A stretch of 64,000 nt of DNA from Chitinophaga filiformis (GTDB lineage: Bacteria > Bacteroidota > Bacteroidia > Chitinophagales > Chitinophagaceae), in NCBI RefSeq assembly GCF_900102545.1, contig NZ_FNBN01000006.1, forward strand, positions 310,001 through 374,000, in the 5' to 3' direction. Below the pieces are notes generated by a model. That model saw nothing but the letters and a program-made list of their open reading frames with translations, was not told the origin of the DNA and did not search any database. A program made the position numbers and the translations under genes. This document shows, piece after piece, positions 32,928 to 41,982 of the stretch. The number at the start of each line of letters is the position of its first letter. The first letter of the stretch is position 1.

Positions 32928-33595
32928 TTAAAAATATTTTTTAGCTCTAGTTTTTTATACCGTACAAACAGGGTATAGATCCAGACACTCAATAAGACCC
33001 AACCAATGAATGCAGGGTACAATACCATTCTCATATGGTCGTCGGTGTCACTGGATGCAAATCCAGGCGTCGTGGCGCTTCCGGGATGAAGGGAATCAAC
33101 CATACGCGGGATGATATACGTTAAGGGAATCAACAAAGCGAATGCGAAAACGTTAAATACGGCTGAGATCCTGGCACGTTTGTCAATGTCAGGGATGGAC
33201 AGACGCAGTACGAGATAGGCCATATAGATCATGAGCGCCACAGCGGTGAGCATCTGTTTGGGATCGCTGGTAAAGGAGCCTCCCCATGTGTAGGTAGCCC
33301 ACAGTGTACCTGTTGCGAAACCGAGAATACCATAAAACACCCCTACATTGGCTGCCGCGCTGGCATATACATCTCTGCGGAGGTCGTATTTAGCGAGATA
33401 AAGAACGGAATTGACTACGGAGATAGTAAACATGGTGTACATGCACATCCACATAGGAACGTGAAAGAAGAGGCCCCGGGAAGACTGCCCGTTTGTGCCG
33501 ATAATCGGTATCTCAATCGTAAATCCAGCTATGATCACATAAACAAGGATTAATACTGCTAGAGCTTTCCACCAATGCTTTGCCATTTTAACCAA
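32924..33595 (-). CDS. ccmC: Heme exporter CcmC-like protein
   Basis: A 223-residue membrane protein with six hydrophobic segments, of the CcmC/CcsA heme-handling family for cytochrome c maturation. HVPMWMCMY and a conserved His in PRMVDSLHPG near the C-terminal side are likely heme-binding positions. The tryptophan-rich part reads ATGTLWATYTWGGSFTSDPKQ and lacks the full WGxWWxWD of the proteobacterial protein. It lies 81 bp after ccmB and overlaps the ccmD-like gene. No ccmA is adjacent. Confidence 0.88.
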   Translation of the reverse strand: MVKMAKHWWKALAVLILVYVIIAGFTIEIPIIGTNGQSSRGLFFHVPMWMCMYTMFTISVVNSVLYLAKYDLRRDVYASAAANVGVFYGILGFATGTLWATYTWGGSFTSDPKQMLTAVALMIYMAYLVLRLSIPDIDKRARISAVFNVFAFALLIPLTYIIPRMVDSLHPGSATTPGFASSDTDDHMRMVLYPAFIGWVLLSVWIYTLFVRYKKLELKNIFK

Positions 33596-33676
33596 CTATA
33601 TTGTGGGCAAACCTACACGTTTTATCACTAATCACAAAATTCCGTAACCTGTTTCCCATCATCCAGGCTCAGGTTG

Positions 33677-34342
33677 TTAATCTTTCCACAAAAATGGGAA
33701 TAATACCAGGGATAGGGCGATGATCAGAAAGTCCATCGTTCCTAACATAAGGAACATTTTGGGCAACCCTGGCTGGTATACAGTGATGAAGGAAGATTTG
33801 GCGATATTGGACAGCAACATGAGGAGGGGCAGCATGATAGGGAACCCCATAATGGCCATCAATGCGGCATTTTGATTGGCCTGGGCCGCGATGGCCGCCA
33901 GCATGGTGAAAAGCAGGGACAGGCTGATGCCGCCCAACAGGCTCACACCCATGAAATACATAAAACTGGTGACAGGATTACCCAGGAACATCATACAGCA
34001 CACGATCGTGATCAGCGTCATGACAGCCATCAGTATGATATTATAGATAAGTTTCGCGACTATAAAGCTGCGGGGATGTACCAGGGAATAGAAATACAGG
34101 AGACGTCCTCTGTTTTCCTGCAGGAAGCTTTTAGCAATAGCATTCACAGCCACGAACAGCTGTACCACCCAGAAAAGCGCATTCCAGATCTTTTCTTCCG
34201 GCTTATTGATCATCAGGTTGATCACAAATACGGTAGATACAATATATAAGAGGATACCGTAAAAAGCGTACTTCTGCCTCAATTCCAGCAGTATGTCCTT
34301 TTTTACCAGGGTGATTGTTTGTCTGAAAGGGCTAGATTTCAT
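33677..34342 (-). CDS. ccmB: Heme exporter CcmB-like membrane protein
   Basis: A 221-residue membrane protein with six predicted helices, typical of CcmB, the permease of the CcmAB complex. The start KDILLELRQKYAFYGILLYIVSTVFVINL, the ENRGRLLYFYSLVHPRSFIVAKLIYN block and GFPIMLPLLMLL are characteristic. It should act with an ATPase encoded elsewhere. It is divergent from the biotin carboxylase gene with a gap of only 39 bp. Confidence 0.88.
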   Translation of the reverse strand: MKSSPFRQTITLVKKDILLELRQKYAFYGILLYIVSTVFVINLMINKPEEKIWNALFWVVQLFVAVNAIAKSFLQENRGRLLYFYSLVHPRSFIVAKLIYNIILMAVMTLITIVCCMMFLGNPVTSFMYFMGVSLLGGISLSLLFTMLAAIAAQANQNAALMAIMGFPIMLPLLMLLSNIAKSSFITVYQPGLPKMFLMLGTMDFLIIALSLVLFPFLWKD

Positions 34343-34381
34343 GTTGGCGCAAAGATAGGAGAATCACTTATATTCGCTTCC

Positions 34382-35866
34382 ATGAAAAAAATACTGGTAG
34401 CCAACCGTGGTGAGATTGCACTGCGTATCATGCGATCAGCCAGGGAAATGGGCATCGCAACAGTAGCTGTATATTCCGAAGCCGACCGCGCTATGCCATT
34501 TGTACAATATGCAGATGAAGCGGTGTGTATAGGCCCGGCTCCTTCCAGCCAGTCCTATCTGCTGACAGATAAGATCATGGGCGCTGCCCGGCAGACCGGA
34601 GCAGACGCTATTCACCCCGGATATGGATTTCTCAGTGAGAATGCCCGTTTTGCCCAGGCGGTGAAAGACGCCGGACTTACCTTTATTGGTCCCAGTCCCT
34701 CGTCTATTGAGGTAATGGGCAGCAAGCTGGCGGCCAAACAGGCAGCCCAGCGGTTTGGCGTTCCCATGGTGCCAGGCACTGAAACGCCCCTGCGCAGCAT
34801 TGACGAAGCCCGGGAAGTAGTGAAAAAGACGGGATTCCCCATCCTGATCAAAGCATCTGCCGGTGGTGGCGGTAAGGGTATGCGGGTAGTCAACAATGCG
34901 GATGAACTGGAAGAGCAGGTCAGACTGGCTAAAAGTGAAGCTATGAGTGCGTTTGGAGATGACGCTGTGTTCATTGAGAAATATGTAGGCGCACCACGAC
35001 ATATAGAGATCCAGGTACTGGGCGACCAACACGGAAATTATGTCTATCTGTTTGAACGCGAGTGCTCTATACAGAGAAGGCACCAAAAACTGATCGAGGA
35101 AGCGCCTTCCTCCTGCCTCACGCCTGACATCCGGGAAGCGATGGGCAAATGTGCACTGGATGTGGCCCGCGCTTGTCAGTATTACGGAGCAGGCACCGTT
35201 GAGTTCCTCGTAGACGAAAATCTCCAGTTCTACTTCCTCGAAATGAATACCCGCCTGCAGGTGGAACATCCTGTTACAGAAATGATCACAGGACTGGACC
35301 TGGTGAAAGAACAGATCAGGGTAGCCAGGGGTGAGAAGCTTGCCTTCAGCCAGGCAGACCTCAAAATAAACGGACATGCCATCGAACTGCGCATCTGTGC
35401 GGAAGATCCAGCCAATAACTTTTTACCGGACACGGGCACACTTACTACCTATGTACGTCCGCAGGGTTATGGCATCCGCGTGGACGATGGTTATGACCAG
35501 GGAATGGACATTCCCATCTACTATGACCCTATGATCTCCAAACTGATCGCCTGGGGAGCCGACCGGGAAGAAGCCAGGGAACGGCTGCTACGCGCTATCA
35601 GTGAATACCATGTAAAAGGCATCCGCACTACACTGCCCTTCGGCAGCTGGGCACTGCAACAGCCCGCATTTATTAATGGCGCTTTTGACACTAATTTTAT
35701 TGGGAAGTATTTTACCCCGCAATCGCTGGACCATTCAGATCCTGAGGCAGCAAAAGCCGCAGCCATACTGGCTGTACAAGTATGGCAGGAGCAACAACGG
35801 AGGGTCAGACAGCAACCTGTGAATCAACAGCAAAAACTTTGGAAGAACAGAAAATTGTTAAGATAA
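34382..35866 (+). CDS. accC: Biotin carboxylase
   Basis: The frame is open from 34319, but MKKILVANRGEIALRIMRSA at 34382 is the standard start, giving 494 residues. It carboxylates biotin on a carrier protein for acetyl-CoA carboxylase or a related enzyme. IDTGYGFLSEN-type residues, ASAGGGGKGMR (ATP-binding Gly-rich loop), FIEKYVGAPRHIEIQVLGD, RECSIQRRHQKLIEEAPS and EMNTRLQVEHPVTEM are all present. A short basic C-terminal tail (RRVRQQPVNQQQKLWKNRK) goes beyond the normal domain. No accB is adjacent, so the partner is elsewhere. Confidence 0.92.
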   Translation: MKKILVANRGEIALRIMRSAREMGIATVAVYSEADRAMPFVQYADEAVCIGPAPSSQSYLLTDKIMGAARQTGADAIHPGYGFLSENARFAQAVKDAGLTFIGPSPSSIEVMGSKLAAKQAAQRFGVPMVPGTETPLRSIDEAREVVKKTGFPILIKASAGGGGKGMRVVNNADELEEQVRLAKSEAMSAFGDDAVFIEKYVGAPRHIEIQVLGDQHGNYVYLFERECSIQRRHQKLIEEAPSSCLTPDIREAMGKCALDVARACQYYGAGTVEFLVDENLQFYFLEMNTRLQVEHPVTEMITGLDLVKEQIRVARGEKLAFSQADLKINGHAIELRICAEDPANNFLPDTGTLTTYVRPQGYGIRVDDGYDQGMDIPIYYDPMISKLIAWGADREEARERLLRAISEYHVKGIRTTLPFGSWALQQPAFINGAFDTNFIGKYFTPQSLDHSDPEAAKAAAILAVQVWQEQQRRVRQQPVNQQQKLWKNRKLLR

Positions 35867-35926
35867 TATAAAAGCGCAGTACAGTAACGGTAAAACTGAC
35901 TAGTTTTGTTGCTGTACAAATATTTT

Positions 35927-36412
35927 ATGAAAAGGTTCATTTTATTGGTATTAGATTTTTTTTACCTCCCCTTTGCGAAGCTTATGCCTTTGCAAACCTT
36001 CCGTTACCTTGCCTGTGGCAGCGGTAATACGGCTATGGATATCCTATTGTATTACATCAGTTACCATTTCATCCTGAATGAAAAACCTGTACATTTCTCT
36101 TTTCTAACCATCAGTCCGCATATTGCCGCACTGTTTATGGCCATGACAGTTACATTCCCTACAGGTTTCCTGCTGAGTAAATACATTGTTTTTTCTGAAT
36201 CCAACCTGAGAGGCAGGGTGCAGCTGGTCCGCTACTTCATGCTGGTGGGCATCTGTATATGCCTGAACTATGGATTTATGAAGCTATTCGTAGAATACCT
36301 GCTGATCTATCCGACTATTGCTAAGATATTGACAACCATATTTGTAGTAGGATTCAGCTATCTGACACAAAAGAAATTTACGTTTAAGGTGAAAGAAGGT
36401 GAGGCCTTATAA
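35927..36412 (+). CDS. GtrA-family membrane protein
   Basis: The ATG at 35927 (MKRFILLVLDFFYL) gives 161 residues with four membrane segments. TFRYLACGSGNTAMDILLYYISY is the GtrA signature in the first helix; helix four ends in FSYLTQKKFTF, the usual positively charged end. GtrA proteins are thought to flip lipid-linked sugars for cell-surface glycan synthesis. It is 61 bp downstream of accC and followed by a bidirectional terminator. Confidence 0.88.
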   Translation: MKRFILLVLDFFYLPFAKLMPLQTFRYLACGSGNTAMDILLYYISYHFILNEKPVHFSFLTISPHIAALFMAMTVTFPTGFLLSKYIVFSESNLRGRVQLVRYFMLVGICICLNYGFMKLFVEYLLIYPTIAKILTTIFVVGFSYLTQKKFTFKVKEGEAL

Positions 36413-36429
36413 ACGTAATAACATCATAG

Positions 36430-36464
36430 AAAAGGCCGTATTGGACATCCCGATACGGCCTTTT
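36430..36464. terminator. Bidirectional terminator between gtrA-like and tdk genes
   Basis: A perfect 12-bp stem AAAAGGCCGTAT (36430-36441) with ATACGGCCTTTT (36453-36464) and an 11-nt loop, between convergent genes. Confidence 0.92.
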
Positions 36465-36484
36465 CAATTATTCTGCGGTTTGTA

Positions 36485-37057
36485 TTAATCTACATTGTTA
36501 TAGTAACAATGCCTGCACCTGGGTTCGTACACGTCTGTTTCTCCGAGCAACACCGTGCTTTTTTCCTTCGTTTTACGATATGAGTAATTGGCGATATTGC
36601 CACATTTCACACAGATAGCGTGCAATTTGGTAATATAGTCGGCCTTTGCCAGCAGGAAAGGCATCTGTCCAAAGGGCTTGCCCATATAATCCATATCGAG
36701 GCCGGCCACTATCACCCTGATACCACGCAAGGCCAGCTGATCACAAACCTCGGGCAATTCTCCATCAAAGAACTGTGCTTCATCAATACCCACCACATCT
36801 ACTTCCTGCGCCAGCAGCAGGATCTGCTGGGAGTTTTCCAGTGGTGTGCTGATGATACGGCTTTCGTCATGAGACACAATGTGTTGTACATCGTAGCGTG
36901 TATCTATCACCGGTTTAAAGATCTCTACTTTTAAATTGGCTATCCGGGCCCGCTTTAATCTTCTGATCAATTCCTCCGTTTTCCCGGAAAACATTGAGCC
37001 ACAGATCACTTCTATCCACCCTCTTCGCCCTCCTGCTAGAGAAGGTTCAATAAACAT
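36485..37057 (-). CDS. tdk: Thymidine kinase
   Basis: A 190-residue type II thymidine kinase for thymidine salvage. GSMFSGKTEELIRRL (20-34) is the P-loop, VVGIDEAQFF the Walker B/Lid region, and C-x2-C pairs (CVKCGN and PRCRHC) hold the structural zinc. AGLDMDYMGKPFG is the substrate-binding part. Length and order are normal. It is convergent with the gtrA-like gene across a terminator. Confidence 0.95.
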   Translation of the reverse strand: MFIEPSLAGGRRGWIEVICGSMFSGKTEELIRRLKRARIANLKVEIFKPVIDTRYDVQHIVSHDESRIISTPLENSQQILLLAQEVDVVGIDEAQFFDGELPEVCDQLALRGIRVIVAGLDMDYMGKPFGQMPFLLAKADYITKLHAICVKCGNIANYSYRKTKEKSTVLLGETDVYEPRCRHCYYNNVD

Positions 37058-37185
37058 ATTTTAGTATTTGATTAACAGTTAATTAAAATGCGCTAACTTT
37101 ATGCAAATAAAATAAATTCCCCCATATCGCGTTAACAATTAAGGCATGGAACGCATTTTGCATTCAATTTATTTTTTTTACAGCT

Positions 37186-38157
37186 ATGGAAAAAATAAGT
37201 GCATTAATTGATAAGTTACAGGAATTAAAGAACTCAAACGCCGGACTGCAGTCTATATCGTACTATGTACAGCTACTTCAGGCAGAGATCTTACACGCAA
37301 GGAATCTTCAAAGAGAGCATGAACGCACACAGCAAAGGCAGGATAGCCATGTTGCAGTGATTATGCCTGCTACTCCCCTGACAACGACTGCGACTCCAGC
37401 CACTGTTATTGTGGAAGTACCTGTAACAACATCATCCAGAGAAACATTACCGGAAAATAAACAGGCGGCGCCTGTAGCGGCACATACTGCTGCGGAGGCC
37501 TCGACCTTAACATTACCCTTACAGAACACCTCACTTCCCAAACCGGCGGCAGCACCTGCAGCTACGATGAACGGGAATGGGACTTCCGCTGTTACTGTGA
37601 GTGTTCCTCCTTCTACCGCTGCAGCGGCCACTAATGGCGCGACTTCTTATCCGTCTACGGCTACGGCTCCCTCTTCTATTCCTCAACAAACGGAAGAGGT
37701 TCCGGCAGACAGGAAACCGGCATTTGTCACCATCTACAGTAATGTGGAAACGCCACAACCGGTTAGTACGCCATCAGGTAACTCTGAGAAAAAACCAGAA
37801 ACCAACGGAGCGCGTAAAGAGCTGAAGGAACTGAACCAAATGATCGCTCAGAACACGACTTCGCTCAACGATCGCCTGAAGCAGACGCAGACAGAACTGG
37901 GAGACCGTTTTAATGAAATTCCTGTCAAAGACCTGCGCCAGGCTATCGGGATCAATGACAAATTCCAGTTCATACAGGAATTATTCCGTGGTGATGTGGA
38001 CACTTATGAGCGTTCCGTTAAGACCATCAACGAAATGAGTTCTCTCCAGGAAGCAGAATACTGGATTGAAAGAGAATTGAAGATCCGTCAGGGATGGGTA
38101 GACGATAACCGTACTGTAAGACAGTTCTACAATCTTGTCAAGAAGCGTTTTTCCTGA
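37186..38157 (+). CDS. Conserved hypothetical protein with Pro/Ala/Thr-rich middle
   Basis: A 323-residue cytosolic protein. Residues 1-50 are helical (LIDKLQELKNSNAGLQSISYY, and LLQAEILHARNLQREH). Residues about 58-200 are low-complexity (Ala, Thr, Pro, Val, Ser). Residues about 205-323 form a helical domain (LKELNQMIAQNTTSLNDRLKQ, NDKFQFIQELF, AEYWIERELKIRQGW), which I recall as common in Bacteroidota hypothetical proteins. The linker looks disordered. The 3' end overlaps waaA on the other strand by 31 bp. Function unknown. Confidence 0.8.
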   Translation: MEKISALIDKLQELKNSNAGLQSISYYVQLLQAEILHARNLQREHERTQQRQDSHVAVIMPATPLTTTATPATVIVEVPVTTSSRETLPENKQAAPVAAHTAAEASTLTLPLQNTSLPKPAAAPAATMNGNGTSAVTVSVPPSTAAAATNGATSYPSTATAPSSIPQQTEEVPADRKPAFVTIYSNVETPQPVSTPSGNSEKKPETNGARKELKELNQMIAQNTTSLNDRLKQTQTELGDRFNEIPVKDLRQAIGINDKFQFIQELFRGDVDTYERSVKTINEMSSLQEAEYWIERELKIRQGWVDDNRTVRQFYNLVKKRFS

Positions 38158-39398
38158 ATATACTGTAGTATTTTACTGGTAGCTCCTTTGTTTTCAGCCA
38201 CATACTCTTTAGCCTTTGCGCCCGTTTGCAGACGAATGGCTTCATCCTGCAACAGCTTCCCCATCTGTGTATCAAAAGTGCCCAGATCATGAATGCTGAT
38301 GCCTCCGCCGGCAGTGATCAGTCCTGCGGCTTCCGGGTATTTATGGAATACAGGCCCGAACAGTACGGGTTTGCCATAGGTAGCGGGTTCCAGAATGTTG
38401 TGAATGCCATCTTTCCCAAAGCCTCCCCCTACATAAGTGACGGCAGCATAGCGGTATAATACCGACAGCATGCCTACATTATCGATCAGCAACACACGCC
38501 CTGCCTGCTTCTCCGCTGTTTTTACCCATTCAGTGTATCTTATCGCTTCCGGGAACAATTCCAGCAGTTTACTGATATGGGCAGCGTCTATTTCATGCGG
38601 AGCGATGATGAGACAAGGTCCGTCCTTATCCTGTTGCTTCTTCCACCATGCAGCCAACAAGGCCTCATCTGTTTCCCAGGTGCTTCCGGCAATAATGGCC
38701 TGCCTGTCGTTGATGAATTCCCCAATACCAGGTAGTGAGCGTTCTTCTTCCTGCAGGGCCCAAACCCTGTCAAAGCGGGTATCACCCGCGATGGCTGCAT
38801 GCCGGACGTCTATCTGGTCCAGCAGCGACATAGATTCCCTGTTCTGCACAAAAATGTAGCTGAACTGTTGCAGTAGCTTCCGGAACATGCCCCCGTAGGA
38901 TTTGAAGAAAGGCTGTCCCGGCCTGAATATACCCGAAATAAGAAGTACAGGCACCTTTTCCCGGTAAAGCCGTGTGAGCATATGGTACCAGAACTCGTAT
39001 TTAATAAAAATGGCCAGGGCCGGCTTTACAATACGGATAAAATCCTTTGCATTCCGTGGGGTATCCAACGGCAGATAACATACGTAATCCGCACCGGGAT
39101 AGTCTTTACGCACCTCATAACCTGAGGGAGAGAAAAAGGTAAGCAGGATCTTACAATGCGGATATTGCTGCCGGAGGGCTTCCAGGACAGGGCGTCCCTG
39201 TTCAAACTCTCCCAGGGAGGCGGCATGTACCCAAACGATGGGACCGGCATCAGACAAGTGCTGTTCCAGCACTGTCCGCCAGCTTCGGCGTCCTTCCAGC
39301 CATTTCCGGGCTTTGGCATTGCCTGTGGCCGCGGCCAGGGCCACTCCTGCTTTGTATCCTCTTATTCCCAGATCGTATATGATGGTGCTTACCGGCAT
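38127..39398 (-). CDS. waaA: 3-deoxy-D-manno-octulosonic acid transferase
   Basis: The frame is open from 39506, but the ATG at 39398 (MPVSTIIYDLGIRGYKAG) is the natural start, giving 423 residues. It attaches Kdo to lipid A precursors. GPIVWVHAASLGEFEQGRPVL contains the catalytic Glu, and DTPRNAKDFIRIVKPALAIFIKYEFWYH and TYVGGGFGKDGIHNILEPATYGKPVLFGP are the GT30 donor-binding blocks. An N-terminal hydrophobic segment may associate with the membrane. It is divergent from the DegT aminotransferase, and its end overlaps the hypothetical gene by 31 bp. Confidence 0.93.
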   Translation of the reverse strand: MPVSTIIYDLGIRGYKAGVALAAATGNAKARKWLEGRRSWRTVLEQHLSDAGPIVWVHAASLGEFEQGRPVLEALRQQYPHCKILLTFFSPSGYEVRKDYPGADYVCYLPLDTPRNAKDFIRIVKPALAIFIKYEFWYHMLTRLYREKVPVLLISGIFRPGQPFFKSYGGMFRKLLQQFSYIFVQNRESMSLLDQIDVRHAAIAGDTRFDRVWALQEEERSLPGIGEFINDRQAIIAGSTWETDEALLAAWWKKQQDKDGPCLIIAPHEIDAAHISKLLELFPEAIRYTEWVKTAEKQAGRVLLIDNVGMLSVLYRYAAVTYVGGGFGKDGIHNILEPATYGKPVLFGPVFHKYPEAAGLITAGGGISIHDLGTFDTQMGKLLQDEAIRLQTGAKAKEYVAENKGATSKILQYIQEKRFLTRL

Positions 39399-39466
39399 GC
39401 CTGAAGGTACTTTTACTGTTTTTTGGATCGGCTGCAAAGATACTGCCCTTCCTATGTCAATTTTTG

Positions 39467-39474
39467 TAAATTTG
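39467..39474 (+). promoter_or_regulatory. Bacteroidota -7 box of the nucleotide-sugar operon
   Basis: TAAATTTG matches TAnnTTTG about 30 bp before the ATG at 39505, inside the non-coding space next to the divergent waaA gene. No clear -33 TTTG is seen at correct spacing. Confidence 0.4.
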
Positions 39475-39504
39475 CTCACTTTAAACAAAATATCTATCCC
39501 ACAC

Positions 39505-40644
39505 ATGGTTCCTATTCAAATGGTGGATTTAAAACGCCAATACTTGAAAATAAAGCCGCAGGTAGATGCTGCAATGGCTGACGTGCTCGATAATGCTGCT
39601 TTTATTAATGGCGCACCTGTACAACAATTCACCACTGCGCTGCAGACTTACCTCGGTGTAAAACATGTCATCCCCTGTGCCAATGGTACGGATGCACTGC
39701 AGATAGCCATGATGGCGCTGGATCTTCAGCCGGGCGACGAAGTGATCACACCTTCTTTCACTTTCATCGCTACTGCGGAGGTAATTGCCCTGTTACAGCT
39801 GAAACCTGTATTTGTGGACGTAGATCCTAAAACATTCTGCCTCGACCCAGTGCAGGTGGAAAAAGCCATTACACCTAAGACAAAGGCGATCGTTCCTGTA
39901 CACCTGTATGGTCACAGTGCAGAAATGGAAGCTATCATGGAAATTTCCAGGAAATATAATATCCCTGTCATTGAAGATAATGCCCAGGCTATAGGCGGAC
40001 ACTATACTTTTTCAGATGGCACTACCCAGAAACTGGGTGCTATCGGACAGATAGGATGTACCTCCTTCTTCCCTTCCAAGAACCTGGGTTGCTATGGAGA
40101 TGGTGGTGCGATCTTCACCAATGATGATGCACTGGCCGCCAAAATAAAAATGATTGCCAATCACGGACAATCTGCCCGTTACTACCATGATGTAGTAGGC
40201 GTAAACTCCCGCCTGGATACACTGCAGGCGGTTGTACTGAATATCAAACTGCCTTTGCTCGATGAATATATTAAAGCACGCCGCGCTGTAGCGGATGCTT
40301 ATGATGCCGGTTTTGCCGGTATTCCGCAGATCACAACTCCTTACAGAGCCGGCAACAGCTATCATGTGTATCATCAGTATACACTACAGCTGAATGGCGC
40401 TGACCGCAATGCATTGCAGCAATATCTGGCCGAACGCAAGGTACCTGCAATGATCTATTATCCTGTTCCTGCACACCGTCAGAAAATGTTCGAGAATTTC
40501 GGTGGTGCTGAATTCAATCTCCCGGTTACTGACGACCTGACCTCAAAGGTTATTTCATTACCGATACATACTGAGATGGACGCTGACCAGCTACAGTACA
40601 TCATTGATTCAGTTAAATCATTCTTAAATCAAAACTCCAAATGA
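39505..40644 (+). CDS. DegT/DnrJ/EryC1-family sugar aminotransferase
   Basis: A 379-residue PLP enzyme; the upstream open frame from 39238 is antisense to waaA and not the start. MVPIQMVDLKRQYLKIK is the standard beginning. K192 in TSFFPSKNLGCYGDGG is the PLP-binding lysine, and EDNAQAIGG supplies the acidic residue binding the pyridine nitrogen. ANGTDALQIA and SFTFIATAEVI are conserved. It transaminates a nucleotide-linked keto-sugar (WbpE/WecE-like). It overlaps ugd by 4 bp and starts the operon for surface sugars. Confidence 0.92.
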   Translation: MVPIQMVDLKRQYLKIKPQVDAAMADVLDNAAFINGAPVQQFTTALQTYLGVKHVIPCANGTDALQIAMMALDLQPGDEVITPSFTFIATAEVIALLQLKPVFVDVDPKTFCLDPVQVEKAITPKTKAIVPVHLYGHSAEMEAIMEISRKYNIPVIEDNAQAIGGHYTFSDGTTQKLGAIGQIGCTSFFPSKNLGCYGDGGAIFTNDDALAAKIKMIANHGQSARYYHDVVGVNSRLDTLQAVVLNIKLPLLDEYIKARRAVADAYDAGFAGIPQITTPYRAGNSYHVYHQYTLQLNGADRNALQQYLAERKVPAMIYYPVPAHRQKMFENFGGAEFNLPVTDDLTSKVISLPIHTEMDADQLQYIIDSVKSFLNQNSK

Positions 40645-41954
40645 AAATTACAGTAGTAGGTACAGGCTATGTAGGCCTGGTTACGGGGACCTGCTTTGCG
40701 GAAACGGGCAATGACGTTGTCTGCGTTGATATAGATATCAACAAGGTCAACAAGCTCTCCAACGGGCAGATCACCATCTATGAACCTGGACTTGAAAAAT
40801 TGTTCGAGCGTAACCTCAAAGAAGAACGTCTTCATTTCACTACCAATCTCGCTGATGGCGTAAAACACGGGGAAGTGATTTTCCTTGCCCTGCCTACTCC
40901 TCCTGGCGAAAATGGCTCTGCTGACCTTTCCTATATCCTGCGTGTAGCAGATGAACTGGGGAAGCTCATCACAGATTACAAAGTGATTGTTGACAAAAGT
41001 ACTGTACCGGTAGGCACAGCCGAAAAGGTACAGGCTACCATTGCAAAACATTGCAAACATCCTTTTGACGTAGTATCCAATCCGGAGTTCCTGCGTGAAG
41101 GGGTAGCGGTAGATGACTTTATGAAACCAGACCGTGTAGTGATCGGTACCCGCTCTGAAAGGGCGCGTAAAGTAATGGGCGATCTGTTCGCACCGTTTGT
41201 ACGTCAGGGTAACCCTATACTCTATATGGACGAGAAATCCGCAGAACTGACCAAGTATGCAGCTAACTCCTTCCTGGCAACCAAGATCTCTTTCATGAAT
41301 GAGATCGCAATTCTCTGTGAGAAACTCGGCGCTGACGTGGATATGGTGCGCAGAGGTGTAGGCAGCGACGACAGGATCGGTAAACGTTTCCTGTTCCCCG
41401 GCATTGGCTACGGAGGCAGCTGCTTCCCGAAAGATGTGCAGGCGCTGGTAAAATCATCTGAAGATGCAGATTATGCATTCAAAATACTAACGGCAGTAAT
41501 GGATGTGAATGAGCGGCAGAAACTGTTCCTCATGCCAAAGATCAAGGCATGGTTCAAGGATGAACTGAAGGGCAAACATTTTGCTCTCTGGGGACTGGCT
41601 TTCAAACCTAATACAGACGATATCCGCGAAGCACCGGCATTATACATGATTGATGCCCTGCTTGCGGCGGGAGCAACTGTAAGCGTATTTGATCCTGAAG
41701 CGATGACAAATGTGCAACGTCTTATCGGCGACAAAGTAACATATGCTTCCAGCCAGTATGAATGTCTTGCAGATGCAGACGCCCTCGTCATTGCTACAGA
41801 ATGGAGCGTGTTCAGGACCCCTGATTTTGACAGGATTGGCGCATCTCTTAAGAACAAACTGATATTCGACGGAAGGAACCTGTTTGACGTAGCCCGTATG
41901 GCCGAACTGGGATTCCATTACGAGAGTGTCGGACGCGCTGCTGCTACTAACTAA
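40641..41954 (+). CDS. ugd: UDP-glucose 6-dehydrogenase
   Basis: A 437-residue enzyme oxidising UDP-glucose to UDP-glucuronate. MKITVVGTGYVGLVTGTCFAETG is the NAD-binding start. K120 (VDKSTVPVGT), K205 (ELTKYAANSFLATKISFMNE) and C261 in YGGSCFPKDVQAL are the catalytic set. LWGLAFKPNTDDIREAPA is the C-terminal domain signature. It overlaps the aminotransferase stop (ATGA), and the following gene consumes its product. Confidence 0.96.
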   Translation: MKITVVGTGYVGLVTGTCFAETGNDVVCVDIDINKVNKLSNGQITIYEPGLEKLFERNLKEERLHFTTNLADGVKHGEVIFLALPTPPGENGSADLSYILRVADELGKLITDYKVIVDKSTVPVGTAEKVQATIAKHCKHPFDVVSNPEFLREGVAVDDFMKPDRVVIGTRSERARKVMGDLFAPFVRQGNPILYMDEKSAELTKYAANSFLATKISFMNEIAILCEKLGADVDMVRRGVGSDDRIGKRFLFPGIGYGGSCFPKDVQALVKSSEDADYAFKILTAVMDVNERQKLFLMPKIKAWFKDELKGKHFALWGLAFKPNTDDIREAPALYMIDALLAAGATVSVFDPEAMTNVQRLIGDKVTYASSQYECLADADALVIATEWSVFRTPDFDRIGASLKNKLIFDGRNLFDVARMAELGFHYESVGRAAATN

Positions 41955-41982
41955 CTTTCACGCATTGAAAATGCCTATTGAA

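Noticed and set aside
39238..39504. N-terminal extension of the DegT aminotransferase
   Set aside because: It is antisense to waaA, and the family start MVPIQMVDLKRQY is at 39505.
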